Shown here: one piece after another, positions 1 through 12,200 of the stretch
How positions within the stretch are numbered: the first letter of the stretch is position 1
How the letters are laid out: each line of letters begins with the position of its first letter
DNA from: Mytilus edulis
Taxonomy: Eukaryota; Mollusca; Bivalvia; Mytilida; Mytilidae
Reading direction: 5' to 3'
Assembly: GCF_963676685.1 (NCBI RefSeq)
Contig: NC_092346.1
Span: 25,433,133-25,497,132 of the forward strand
Length of the DNA stretch: 64,000 nucleotides
The notes under the pieces: model-generated
Seen by the model: only the letters and a program-made list of their open reading frames with translations
Told to the model about the DNA's origin: nothing
The model's database searches: none
Program-made: the position numbers and the translations under genes

Positions 1-277
1 CTTGTTGATAGAAGTATTTGTACAAAATTAACAATAAAAAAATGTTGGGATATATGTCAACAAATTGAAAAGCAAAATCTACAAACACTCTTGTACTGGA
101 AAAGAATGATATCAGAAATCTAAATAAGAAAATGTATAGAACAACACACAACCATTAAAAAGAATTCTAGATGTTTTTGTTTTGTGTTATTTAGCTGCTG
201 TCTTATTAATACACTCCAAATCTACTTTTATTCATACAACCTCTCACACAATAAATGGACCAATTGAGTAATCAACA

Positions 278-722
278 AGAATGTGTCCATAGTACACGGA
301 TGCCCCACTCGCACAATCATTTCCTATGTTCAGTGGACCGTGAAATTGGGGTCAAAACTTTAATTTGGAATTAAAATTAGAAAGATCATATCATAGGGAA
401 CATGTGTACTAAGTTTCAAGTTGATGTAACTTTAACTTCATCAAAAACTACCTTGACCAAAAACTTTAACCTGAACTTCGCACTATCATTTTCTATGTTC
501 AGTGGACCATGAAATTGGGGTCAAAACTCAAAACTATATTTTGGCATTAAAATTAGAAAGATCATATCATGGGGAACATGTGTACTAAGTTTCAAGTTGA
601 TTGAACTTCAACTTCTTCAAAAACTACCTTGACCAAAAACTTTAACCTGAAGCGAATGGAGGGACGAACGGAGGCACAGACCAGAAAACATAATGCCCCT
701 GTACTATCGTAGGTGGGGCATA
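278..722 (+). mobile_element. HINE/pearl-like element, 'GCCCCAC' family, copy 1
   Basis: The 5' end has a short hairpin (tgtgt...acac) followed by ATGCCCCAC. Two core repeats of about 170 bp follow, each with a 'tgttcagtggacc' word. An ACGG-rich stretch (gggacgaacggaggcacaga) comes next. The 3' end is a stem-loop made of ATGCCCC and GGGGCAT that also pairs with the 5' motif. This is the Helentron-associated plan. No coding capacity. Confidence 0.65.
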
Positions 723-739
723 AAAATATTTGCCTAGCC

Positions 740-2950
740 TCAGTATTGTTGAGCCTGCAACTTTTGTTGCAGAAAGCTCAACATAGGGATAGTGATACGG
801 CGGCTACGGGAGCGGCAGCAGCAGCGTTAGCTAACTTCTTAAAAGCTTTATATTTTAGGTGGAAGACCTGGATGCTTCATACTTTGTATATAGATGCCTC
901 ATGTTACAAACTTTCTGTAAGTGACATGTCCAATGTCCTTGACCTCATTTTCATGGTTCAGTGACTACGGTACTTGAAAAAAGAGTTCAAATTTTTTGTA
1001 ATGTTAAATTCTCTTTTAAGTAATAGGATAACTATATTTGGTATGTGCGTACCTTGCAAGGTCCTCGTGCCGGTCAGACAGTTTTCACTTGACCTCGACC
1101 TCAGTTCATAATTCAGTGAACAAGGTTAAGTTTTGGTGGTCAAGTCCATATCTCAGATACTATAAGCAATAGGTCTAGTATATTTGGTGTATAGAAGGAC
1201 TGTAAGGTGTACATGTCCAACTGACAGGTGTCATCTGACCTTGACCTCATTTTCATTGTTCAGTGGTTATAGTTAAGTTTTTGTGTTTTGGTCTGTTTTT
1301 TTAATACTATATGCAATAGGTCAACTATATTTGGTGTATGGAATGATTGTAAGGTGTACATGTCTAGTTGACAGGTGTCATCTGACTTTGACCTCATTTT
1401 CATGGTTCAGTGGTCAAAGTTAAGTTTCTATACGCCCGCAAAATTTTTTTTGCTGTCGTATATTGGTATGACGTTGGCGCCGTCGTCGTTGTCTTCTGAA
1501 GACATTTTGGTTTTCGCACTATAACTTAAGTTTAAGTAAATAGAAATCTATGAAATTTTAACACAAGGTTTATGAACACAAAAGGAAGGTTGGGATTGAT
1601 TTTGGGAGTTTTGGTCCCAACAGTTTAGGAATAAGGGGCCCAAAGGGTCCAAAATTAAAGTTTGTTTGATTTCATCAATTGAATAATTGGGGTTCTTTGA
1701 TATGCCGAATCTAACTGTGTATGTAGATTCTTAATTTTTGGTCCCGTTTTCAAATTGGTCTACATTTAGGTCCAAAGGGTTCAAAATTAAATGTAGTTTG
1801 ATTTTAACAAAAATTGAATTCTTGGGGTTCTTTGATATGCTGAATCTATACATGTAATTAGATTTTTGATTATGGGCCCAGTTTTCAAGTTGGTCCAAAT
1901 CAGGGTCCAAAATTAAACTTTGTTTGATTTCAACAAAAATTCAATTCTTGGGGTTCTTTGATATGCTGAATCTAAAAATGTACTTAGATTTTTATTATGG
2001 GCCCAGTTTTCAAGGTATTCCAAAATTAAACTTTGTTGGATTTCAACAAAAATTGAATCCTTGGGGTTCTTTGAATATGCTGAATCTAAACATGTATTAA
2101 GATTTTTTCTTATGGGGCCAGTTTTCAGGTTGGTTCAAATCGTGTTCCAAAATTAAACTTTGTTTGATATCAACAAAAATTGAATCCTTGAGGTTCTTTG
2201 ATATATGCTGAATTTAACCATGCATTTAGATTTTTGATATTTGGGCCCGGTTATCAAATTGGTCCACATTGAGGTCTAAAGGGTCCAAAATTGAACTTTA
2301 TTTGATTTCATCAGAAAATGAATCTTGGGGTTCTTTGATATGCTGAATCTAACCATGTATTTAGATTTTGGATATTGGACCATAATAGGTAAATGTCCAA
2401 TTTAAAATTTTTCAGTTTTTAAGTTTAAGTTCTTAGACCACATTTATTCTGTGTCAGAAACCTATGTTGCGTCGACTTTTTAATCACAATCCAAATTCAG
2501 AGCTGTATCAAGCTTGAATGTTGTGTCTATACTTGCCCCAACTGTTCAGGGTTTGAACTCTGCGGTCGTATAAAGCTGCACCCTGCGGAGCATCTGGTTG
2601 AGTTTTGGTCCATTTTTCTAATACTATCTGCAATAGGTCAACTATATTTGGTGTATGGATATATTTTATGATATACATGTCAGTTGTGCAGGTTTTATTT
2701 GACCTTGACCTGATTTTCATGGTTCATTGCTAAGTGTTAAGTATTTGTGTTTTGGTCTTTTTTTCTTAATCTATAAGCAATAGGTCAATTATATTTGTGG
2801 TATTGAAGAATTGTTAGCTGTACATGTCTGCCTGGCATGGTTTATCTGACCGTGACCTCATTTTCATGGTTCATTGATCAATGTTTAGTTTTCTTTGTTA
2901 ATGTTGAGTTTATGTGACAGTTGTAATAAAGCTTTATATTTAGGACTATC
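740..2950 (+). repeat. Tandem-core repeat element, interrupted by the 1427-2600 element
   Basis: A hairpin (CTGCAACttttGTTGCAG, 757-774) and a CAG/CGG-rich stretch (795-830) precede repeats of about 125-150 bp. These share the words 'tgacctcattttcatggttc' and 'ggtcaactatatttggtgta'. Units lie at about 920-1430 and resume at about 2605-2900. The word aagctttatattt appears near both ends (about 842 and 2931). The interruption is occupied by another element, so this one is older. Confidence 0.6.
1427..2600 (+). mobile_element. 'TATACGACCGCA' element, copy A, nested
   Basis: It starts TATACGCCCGCA and ends with TGCGGTCGTATAAA plus a GC-rich terminal block (gctgcaccctgcggagca) that can fold imperfectly. 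A GTCGTCGTTGTC microsatellite lies near the 5' end. The core has five to six units of about 150 bp sharing 'ggggttctttgatatgc'. Non-coding. It splits the 740-2950 repeat. Confidence 0.65.
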
Positions 2951-3402
2951 AACATAATATCAATGATAAGTAAAGAAGGCGAGACATTTCAGCGTGTGCA
3001 CTCTTGTATTAGAACGTGCTCAAGTTACGCATTTCCATTTCTGTATCAGTCCATTACAAAGACATGTATCTATGTAAACAGTAAACATCTTTGACATTAA
3101 CATTTGGAAAAATATAAAATCCAAAAGGTTTTGGAGAAATATTAATTGTAGGTGTCCTTAAAAATTCCAAAATTCAATAAAAATAATTAAATCAAAATAA
3201 TTAATATGGTAATACCCCTTAATAAAAAACAACCCTACTAAGTATTAAAGCTTTCTGAAAAATGATCTCAGTGGAGTTTAAAAGGGGACTATTTCAATAC
3301 TCCAAAAAATATTCTAACTCCTGTGATAATAATCACATCATGATGACCGTATAATGAGGGCAACTACAATTAGTGCAAACAATCCTACCAAATATAACAG
3401 CT

Positions 3403-5675
3403 TTTTATACGACCGCAAAATTTGAATACTTTTAGTTTTCGCACTCTAACTTTAATAAAAGTGAATGGAAATCTATGAAATTTTAACACAAGGTTTATGA
3501 CCACAAAAGGAAGGTTGGTATTGATTTTGGGAGTTTTGGTTCTAACATTTTAGGAATTAGGGGCCAAAAAGGGCCCAAATAAGCATTTTCTTGGTTTTCG
3601 CACTATAACTTTAGTTTAAGTTAATAGAAATCTATGAAATTTTGACACAAGGTTTATGACCACAAAAGAACGGTTGGGATTGATTTTGGGAGTTTTGGTT
3701 TCAACAGTTTAGGAATTAGGGGCCAAAAAAGGGCCCAAATAAGCATTATTCTTGGTTTTCGCACTATAACTTTAGTTTAAGTAAATAGAAATCAATGAAA
3801 TTTAAACACAATGTTAATGACTACAAAAGGAAGGTTGGTATTGATTTTGGGAGTTTAGGTCCCAACAGTTTAGGAATTAGGGGCCAAAAAGGGACCCAAA
3901 TAAGCATTTTTCTTGGTTTTCGCACCATAACGTTAAAGTAAATAGAAATCTATGAAATTTAAACACAAGGTTTATGACCATAAAAGGAAGGTTGGTATTG
4001 ATTTTGGGAGTTTTGGTCCCAACAGAATAAGGGGCCCAAAGGGTCCAAAATTAAACTTTGTTTGATTTCATCAAAATTGAATAATTGGGGTTCTTTGATA
4101 TGCCGAATCTAACTGTCATGACTGTGTATGTAGATTCTTAACTTTTGGTCTGTTTTCAAATTGGTCTACATTAAGGTCCAAAGGGTCCAAAATTAAACTT
4201 AGTTTGATTTTGACAAAAAATCAATCAGTTAGGTTCTTTGATATGCTGAATCTAAAAATGTACTTAGATTCTTGATTATTGGCCCAGTTTTCAAGTTGGT
4301 CCAAATCGGGGTTCAAAATTAAACTTTGTTTGATTTCATCAAAAATTGAAGAAATGGGGTTCTTTGATATACCAAATCTAACTGTGTATGTAGATTCTTC
4401 ATTTTTGGTCCTGTTTTCAAATTGGTCTACACTAAAGTCCAAAGGGTCCAAAATTAAACTTAGTCTGATTTTAACAAAAATTGAAATCTTGGGGTTCTTT
4501 GATATGCTGAATCCAAAAATGTACTTAGATTTTTTATTATGGGCCCAGTTTTCAAGTTGGTCCAAATCAGGATCTAAAATTATTATATTAAGTATTGTGC
4601 AATAGCAAGTCTTTTCAATTGCACAGTATTGCGCAATGGCAAGAAATATCTAATTGCACAATATTGTGAAATAGCAAATTTTTTTTTAATTAGAGTTATC
4701 TTTCTTTGTCCAGAATAGTAAGCAAGAAATATCTAATTGCAAAATATTGTGCAATAGCAAGATTTTTTTTTAATTGGAGTTATCTTTCTTTGTCCAGAAT
4801 CAACTTAAATCTTTGTTATATACAATATACAATGTATATTCACTTTTTACTACCAACTGATAAATTAAAATAATCTTTACCATTCAGTGATAACAAGCAG
4901 TTTTTTTACATCTTATTTCCTTATCTTATCTAAAATGTTTTTAGATAATGTATGTTGGACATTTGCCAGACATGACTATGATGTCATTTTCTATTTTTAT
5001 TTGCCCATTACTTTATGTAAATAACTTCATTGGAAATTTGCCAATATAAAATGTTGCTGATGAAGTTTTTTTTATTGTTTTATACAATAAACAATGTATA
5101 TTCACTTTTACTACCAACCAATCTTTACCATTCAGTGATAACAAGCACTTTATTTTACATTTTAATATTTTATGATGTATTTAAAAGAGTAGTTATTGTT
5201 GCAAACTCCATTAGAAATTTGAATTGATATCAGTTTTGGAAAAAAGGAAACGGGGATGTGAAAAAGGGGGGGGGGGGGGGGTTAAATTTTTCTCATTTCA
5301 GATTTCATAAATAAAAAAAAAATTTCTTCAAACATTTTTTTAAGAGGTTTAATATTAAACAGCATAGTGAATTGCTAAAAGGCAAAAACAAACTTTTAAG
5401 TTCATTAGACCACATTCATTCTGTGTCAGAAACCTATGCTGTGTCAACTATTTAATTTTAGATTTAAAAAGTTTGAAGAAGAAATCTTTAATTGTAAAAT
5501 TTGTAAAATCTTGACATTTGTTTTGTGTAAAAAAAAACCATGTAATGTCAAAAATTTGATCACAATCCAAATTCAGAGCTGTATCACTCTAGAATGTTTT
5601 GTCCATACTTGCCCCAACTGTTCAGGGTTCGACCTCTGCGGTCGTATAAAGCTGCGCCCTGCAGAGCACCTGGTT
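3403..5675 (+). mobile_element. 'TATACGACCGCA' element, copy B
   Basis: It begins ttttatacgaccgcaaaa and ends tgcggtcgtataaagctgcg. The core has about four units of about 160-170 bp sharing 'cgcactataactttagttta' (3430-4010) and then about 150-bp units sharing 'ggggttctttgatatgc' (4080-4570). Region 4590-4800 adds a separate short tandem array with 'attgtgcaatagcaag'. The 4810-4920 and 5080-5160 segments duplicate each other ('accattcagtgataacaagc'). A 15-base G run sits at about 5266-5281. Confidence 0.65.
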
Positions 5676-5699
5676 GTCAAATGGTTTACACCAGTTGCA

Positions 5700-8600
5700 T
5701 TGGCAAGTTGAAAGCACACCAAAAAGTAAAATCACAAAAATACTGAACTTTGAGGAAAATTCAAAACGAAAGTCTCTAATCAAATGGCAAAATCAAAAGA
5801 TAAAACACATCAAACGAATGGCCAGAAATTAAATGCAAACATCATAAAACAATGTTTTATTAAGTATGAAAAATTAACATTGTAACACAAACAATAATTT
5901 TACCTAAAAAAAACAAATCAATATGGTAGTCTCTTCAAATATTATTATGCAACAAACTTTGCATAAATTAATGGTTTCAAAACGCAATAAATTACTTCAA
6001 CAACAGTAGTCTGAGATGCATTAAAATGAAGATTAACTGACCATTGCAAGACTAGGCAAGTGTTGTATTATTCTAATGTTGTGAAACACCGGAATCGTCT
6101 TTGTGTTTGGGGAAGAATTTTCATCATTACAGAAGCACAAGAGACAGGACAAGACGGGTAACCAGTCAGTGTCAGTGTTTTGCTTGACCTTGAATATTTC
6201 ATCCAAAAATGTTTAACAGGTCTAACAATTTATCATAATTCAGAATTTATCCTTTAACAAGAAAATAAAATTTCAAAAATACACTTCCCGCGTATACCTT
6301 AGAAATTAGTTATGTTAGTTAAGCTGTATTCAAATGAATCATAAACTCATTATTGTCTTACTAAATTAAGACTTTTCTTCAAACAATTTTGAAACCAGAA
6401 AAACCTGAATGAAATATCATCTTGTTAAACGGGATGAGTATTGTTTATACTGGTAGAATTATGCCACTTAAATTCTATACAAACTCAAGTCATTGCAAAG
6501 CTTTTTGTTAACAAAATCTGTCTTGAAAAAAAATAAAATAAATAAAACCATTGCAACCCAATTTTCGGGCATACTAAAAATTCATGAGCATTGACAATAG
6601 TTTTATACACAGTAAAATAAGGATTACATTTTTTAACAACATGAAATGATCATAGGCTGATTTATAGGTCAACACAGGGAATTGTTCTCTATATTATTCA
6701 AAAGTTAATTTTGACATGCAATTATTAAAAAAAAAAATTATCACTCAAAACGAAGAGAGAAAGTTGTTCAGATCAGGATGTTTTTTTAGATTGATTCCTA
6801 ACTAACAGGCTATGAGTGGATGAAAAGCTAAATATGGTTTGTGAACTTCATTGACACAAAAACAACCTAAACATGGTTTGTTAAAGTAATTCACACAATA
6901 ACAAGACTACAAAAATGATGCTATCAACCTTGAAGCTGAACAAAATATGACTAATTAATTTATCTATTTGTAGAAATTCTGACACAGTAGATATTTTACA
7001 CAGTATCACAGCGATTAGAGTAATTTAATATACAAAAAATATAAACTAAAAAACTATGAAAAACTTTTTTGGGTAAAAACATACACAAATTTACCAAAAC
7101 TTTGGAAGTCACTGAGCATTTTTGTTTTTTCTTCAAAACTTTATATGTTGATTTATTAGTTTCATACAACTATTAAACTGTGAAAATGACTGAAAAGGGA
7201 AGACAGTGAAATATATCAAATTAAAACTTAAAAAAATAAAATAATCAGACAAAATATTGAAGATCAGAAGGCACAATTATCATGCTTTGTCAAATTATTT
7301 ATTATACATTCACTTCTATAATAAATTTTGCATGAAAAATGACAATATGAATAAATATTATTAATTAATTCTCACAGTCAATGTTGAAAATCAAGGCAAT
7401 GTTTTATTCCATATAAATATGTTCTGGAATGTGCGTTTTAATATTTTGACTTAGATTTTCTTAATATATTAACGTTTTTACTACAAAATGAAAATGTGAA
7501 AGACTCTTAAAACTCACTAGCCATTACATACAAGTATAAAACTAAACTAGTTCAATACATTTATAAACAACACAAAAAATTACACAAAATGAAAAAAAAA
7601 TATAGCACTTGTATCTTCATATAAATACTGATAAAAAAAAGGTGTCTTGCAACAGGTTTGATTCAACAGCAGTGTGTTGATGTTTTTATTCCAAGTCATA
7701 GTCATTACTGCTACTTGCCAGTATTACTGGAACAGTGAACAGCTGAAAATTTTAAGCATCTGGAAATTAAAGAGACGGTTTTCTTTCCAAATATAGAGCT
7801 TTTGAATAATTTACTTTTTTTTTAATAAACAAGATAAAATTTATCAATTCTGTTTCATGCCTGGTTTTGTACCATGGAATCATAAGTTTATTATTATAAA
7901 CTATCAATGGAAAAAATATTGCACATTGTCAAAAATCTTTCAAAATTAGCCAAATCAAATACCACAGAAGCTTAATACAATTCGTTATCTCTGACAGGAT
8001 TCACAGCCTTAAGTTTTCAAAACAATTCTGCAATCTGAGGTCATAAAAAATATATGTCTAACAGTATCATCATTTTTTAAGAAATAGTTTTTAATCACAA
8101 CTACAGAATCTAGAGTATGTAGATTTTGATTTTTTTCAAATAAGGGAAACAATCATTTATGTTATATATATCACAGTCAATCTTATATAACTTCGTCATG
8201 GATTTCACAAAAAAAACCCATTTAATTATGGATCATCATATTTTGTAAGTACAAATTTTTATAGATAGCATTAGGAGCTGTTCCAGAATTAAATGCATGA
8301 GGTACATGGGAGCAACATTTTACAAACACCACTACCCATAATAATAATAATCAATTGTGATTATAATTCTGAGGATACTTCAACCTCCCACAATCAATTT
8401 GAGTCCCCTCCCATTCACCACCATAATCAATTTTGGAACAGCCCTTAGCAAATTTCAATTCTCAACATAAAATAAAAATTCCATATTCTTTTAATAAAAA
8501 CAAATGATAAAGCATGAATCTTGTGTTTATTACACCACAAAAATTTGTACTTACAAAATTGAATCCACAGTATTTGGCACAACCTTGCTCACGTTCTCTC

Positions 8601-9226
8601 AGCCTACACTAAATTGATTTTAAGTTTTGGCAGATCTGCTTTCATTTAGTTTTGGTAAGTAACATGTTTTATTGGAAAACTAAATTTATTGCACTCAACA
8701 CAAAAAAAAAATCTGCATGGATTTTTGTGAAATATAATTGACTATGCATTTAAAAATATAAAAATTAGTTTTATTTCAAGAGTTTTTACTGTTAAACAGC
8801 AATTTAAAAATAACACCAACACAATCATATTCTATTTTTAGAAGTGGGCTTGTTTCTCTCATTCTCTCTTTCTCATTTGTCCTTCATTCTAAAATGACTA
8901 ATCAATGAAATTAATAACTTATCAAAGCAATGCATTTATATACATCTGAAAATACTATATACATGTACAAAAAAATGAAATGGCTCATCAAATGTACAAT
9001 GGGGTGGTTTGTATAAATAAATCTACATGAAGATCATAATTTTAAACACTAGCAGTAATACATGCAAATGTAGTAAAAAGCTTGATCACCCCTTACCCTT
9101 TTGCATAAAAGCAATATCATAAACACAACTTAATAAATTTGCTTCTACTTCTGTTTTTCTTGTCAGCTTTTTTAATCATCTGAAATAATGGGCCTCCATT
9201 TTAACAGAATGTGTCTTTGTTCCTTG
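5700..9226. other. Gene-free AT-rich stretch, probably long BTBD9 3' UTR in part
   Basis: It holds no convincing frame and no splice-bounded exon. It lies directly downstream of the BTBD9 stop on the minus strand and contains many TTTATT words (AATAAA on the minus strand), so the true polyadenylation site cannot be chosen by eye. A small MITE is at 8271-8447. The rest shows no repeat that I can recognise. Confidence 0.4.
8271..8447. mobile_element. MITE, 'AGGGCTGTTCCA' family
   Basis: The terminal words ttaggagctgttccagaatt and (reverse) taagggctgttccaaaattg form inverted repeats around a 177-bp body with an AAT microsatellite. Related to 13137-13230. Confidence 0.6.
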
Positions 9227-12200
9227 TCAGCTCTCTGAATCACTAGAATCATGCGTGTCCATTCTGTCTGCCTCTGGGGCATCCTGTGGGGAATATTCTG
9301 CACTTATATAGTTCTCAGAACTTGGTGTTTGAATACTATTGTTACTGGCTGATCCACTTGGATTAACAGGAAGTGAGCATGCCCCTCCTTGGTTTGACAT
9401 ATTGATGCTTGTCTCAGCAGGACATTCAAAATGAACACAATGGAAAACCTGAAATAAAAATGTTTATTTTTAATGTACAAATTTTCAAATTATATCAATG
9501 TTTTTATAATACAAAAATATCTGACAAGCATTAGTAAAATTTATCTTTTACATTTAGCAGTATTTCTTTGTTACAACAAAACATTCTCATAAAAACCACC
9601 AGATGAACAATTTAACCCCACCAAATTCTGTATGTGCTTGTTTCAAGTCAGAAGCCTGTAATTCTGTGCTTGTCTTTTGTTACTCTATATCATATTTGTT
9701 TTCTGTTTTCTGTTTGTTGTTATATGTATAAATCAGGCCATTGGTTTTCTCATTTTTTCATATTGTTGGAACCTTTTCTAGCTTGCTATTTTATATGGGT
9801 TTGCTATTTGACAACATATAGTTGTTAAAATCTGCATCATTTGGTACCTTATGGATAGTCAACTCATTAGCAATCATACCACATCTCCTTATTTTATAAT
9901 GTGAATGGAACATACGATAAATTTTCAAAGAGAATCATGCTCAACATTAGATCTTACCTCATTTGCAGTGTTACTTGTACCAACAATCTTTACAAATGCT
10001 ACAGGTCTTTTATCAAAAGTTATGTGCTGCCAAGACCTGAATAAACAATATGTTGTTATATGCTCTTTTTACAAACTTAATCAAATTTTTCAGTTATGAA
10101 ATAAAACAGAACACGTCATGTTGAAATTTGAATATATACTGTAAATTCAGAAATGATTGCATGTATTTATTATTGTGAATTTATTCATTTCAGACTAAAA
10201 TGCGATTTTTATATTTGCGATATTGTGGTAAATTCAGAAATGATTGCATGTATTTATTATTGTGATTTAGTCATTTCAGACTAAAATGCGATTTTTATAT
10301 TTGCGATATTGTGAAAAAAAGTTTAAATTATTGAGATTATAACCCTTCCACATTTTTGCAATAATAAAACATTGCAATAACTTACAGTTATGCAATGTTG
10401 TACAATAATAATAACCTGTTAATGAAGAAGTTAAAAAGAATATGGAGTATGCTTGATTGAAATATGGCCATGATATAGAGGGGGAAAAGGGGGGGGGGGG
10501 GATAAAATGTAAAAGGAATAACACTTCATTGCTGTTCTTCATCTCAACATTTACTGGAATGTACAATTGTGCAATAGCGTATGATGGTATAACTAATTTT
10601 GAAAGTAAAATAGTGAAGAGTCTGTGACACTTTTCACATTATATATTACAGTTAAAATTAATCAGGTAAACGAAAAAGTTCCTGTTTTATATTTTTCTTG
10701 TAAGATTTTTAGTCAAATTAAAAAGGTTATTGTTTCAGAATAAACAAATCTAATTGATTTCTGCATGTGGGTTTCATCATGGTCATAACACTTTTAAATT
10801 ACTTCTCAAACAAATATGTTTAATCAAATATCTGAAGGTTCTTTTTTCCACAAAGAGTTTGCAACCTACATCTAGTTCAAGACGACTGCTTGCTTTGCTC
10901 ATGTGGACTAATAATAAATAACAATACTTACTTGCATGGCTCGTTCCTCTTATCAATGACCATGTGCCAGTTTTTCTGATCAATTGACACCTCTATGTAA
11001 TAACTATAACTTCTGTCATCACAGTCCCACAACAGCAGTCTGAAATAAATATATACAGGTATGAAAAAATCATTAAGAAGTATATACTGATATATACCGG
11101 TATATATATTTATAAGTATATATCTGTCTTTGTCAAAAACCTTATCTTTATAAATTATTTTTAAACCTCCCATATGAAAAATGAACCCTTATCCTTCAAA
11201 TGGATGTCTTACCATACCATTCAAGTTAATACATCGATACACAATGATTTCTACTATGTTTTTAAAAAAATCCACATTTTACTTTCAGTTTGATTTAATT
11301 TGACTGAGAAACCCTTATTGCCTCCTTTCTTTCTTTTGTCCTCATAACAAACTGTCAAGTTATAATCATAAGGAAATTTAAACATCATGAGAAAAATATA
11401 TAAAAAAAAAATCACATTTCAGAGTCTTTTAAAGCCAACTTTGGTATGGGCTTTGCTCATTGATTATGACTGTATGGTGACCTATAGTTGTAAACTTCTA
11501 TGTAATTTTGGTCTCTTGTGGAGAGCTGTCTTATTGGCAATCATACCATATCTCCTTATTAATATTTTCCTATTTACCTCATAGAATCAACGATATATGG
11601 CTGTGCCAATTGTACAATGACAGCACCACTTCCTAACTGATGACATGTGTATCCAGAATCCCAGTCATAATGTCGGATATCTCCATTGATCAAAGCATTT
11701 CTACTCCTACTTACTCCCTCTATTACACAGGCACTAGCTGATATGGTTGCAACATTCTCTGATGGCACTAAAATATAAAGTTAAATAATTATTATATTTT
11801 CTGCTACACCTACATGTATATAATCTTAATAACTGACAAGTGTTTACAGTGGATATCAAATAAAAAATGTGATGAAAATTTCATATATATATGCATGAAA
11901 GCTTTAAGATGTGTTTTGGCAAACTGGAACTAGAACATTGAAGGAACTGAAAAAAATATGTAACAGTATGGAATTACCAGAAGGAACCTATGTTTCAACA
12001 AGCTATGTTATCTGCTGAGAAAAATATTAAAAAAAGTTTTACAAACTGTTGGACTCAGGTACACCAGTAACCACCTCTCCTATTGAGTCAAGATAAAATA
12101 TCAAAATGTGATGTAAAAAAAGACCATGAAATAATCAAAAGCATATTATGCCATTGTTATTTCATGCAAAAAAGGAGGTACACAAAACTATAGAAAGACT

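Noticed and set aside
4221-4605. Opposed 114- and 108-codon frames with internal similarity
   Set aside because: Both come from the 150-bp core repeats of the 3403-5675 element and do not persist in its other units.
10276-10566. 96-codon minus-strand frame
   Set aside because: It runs through a G run and an AT-rich repeat within a BTBD9 intron, with no splice-compatible borders and no motif.
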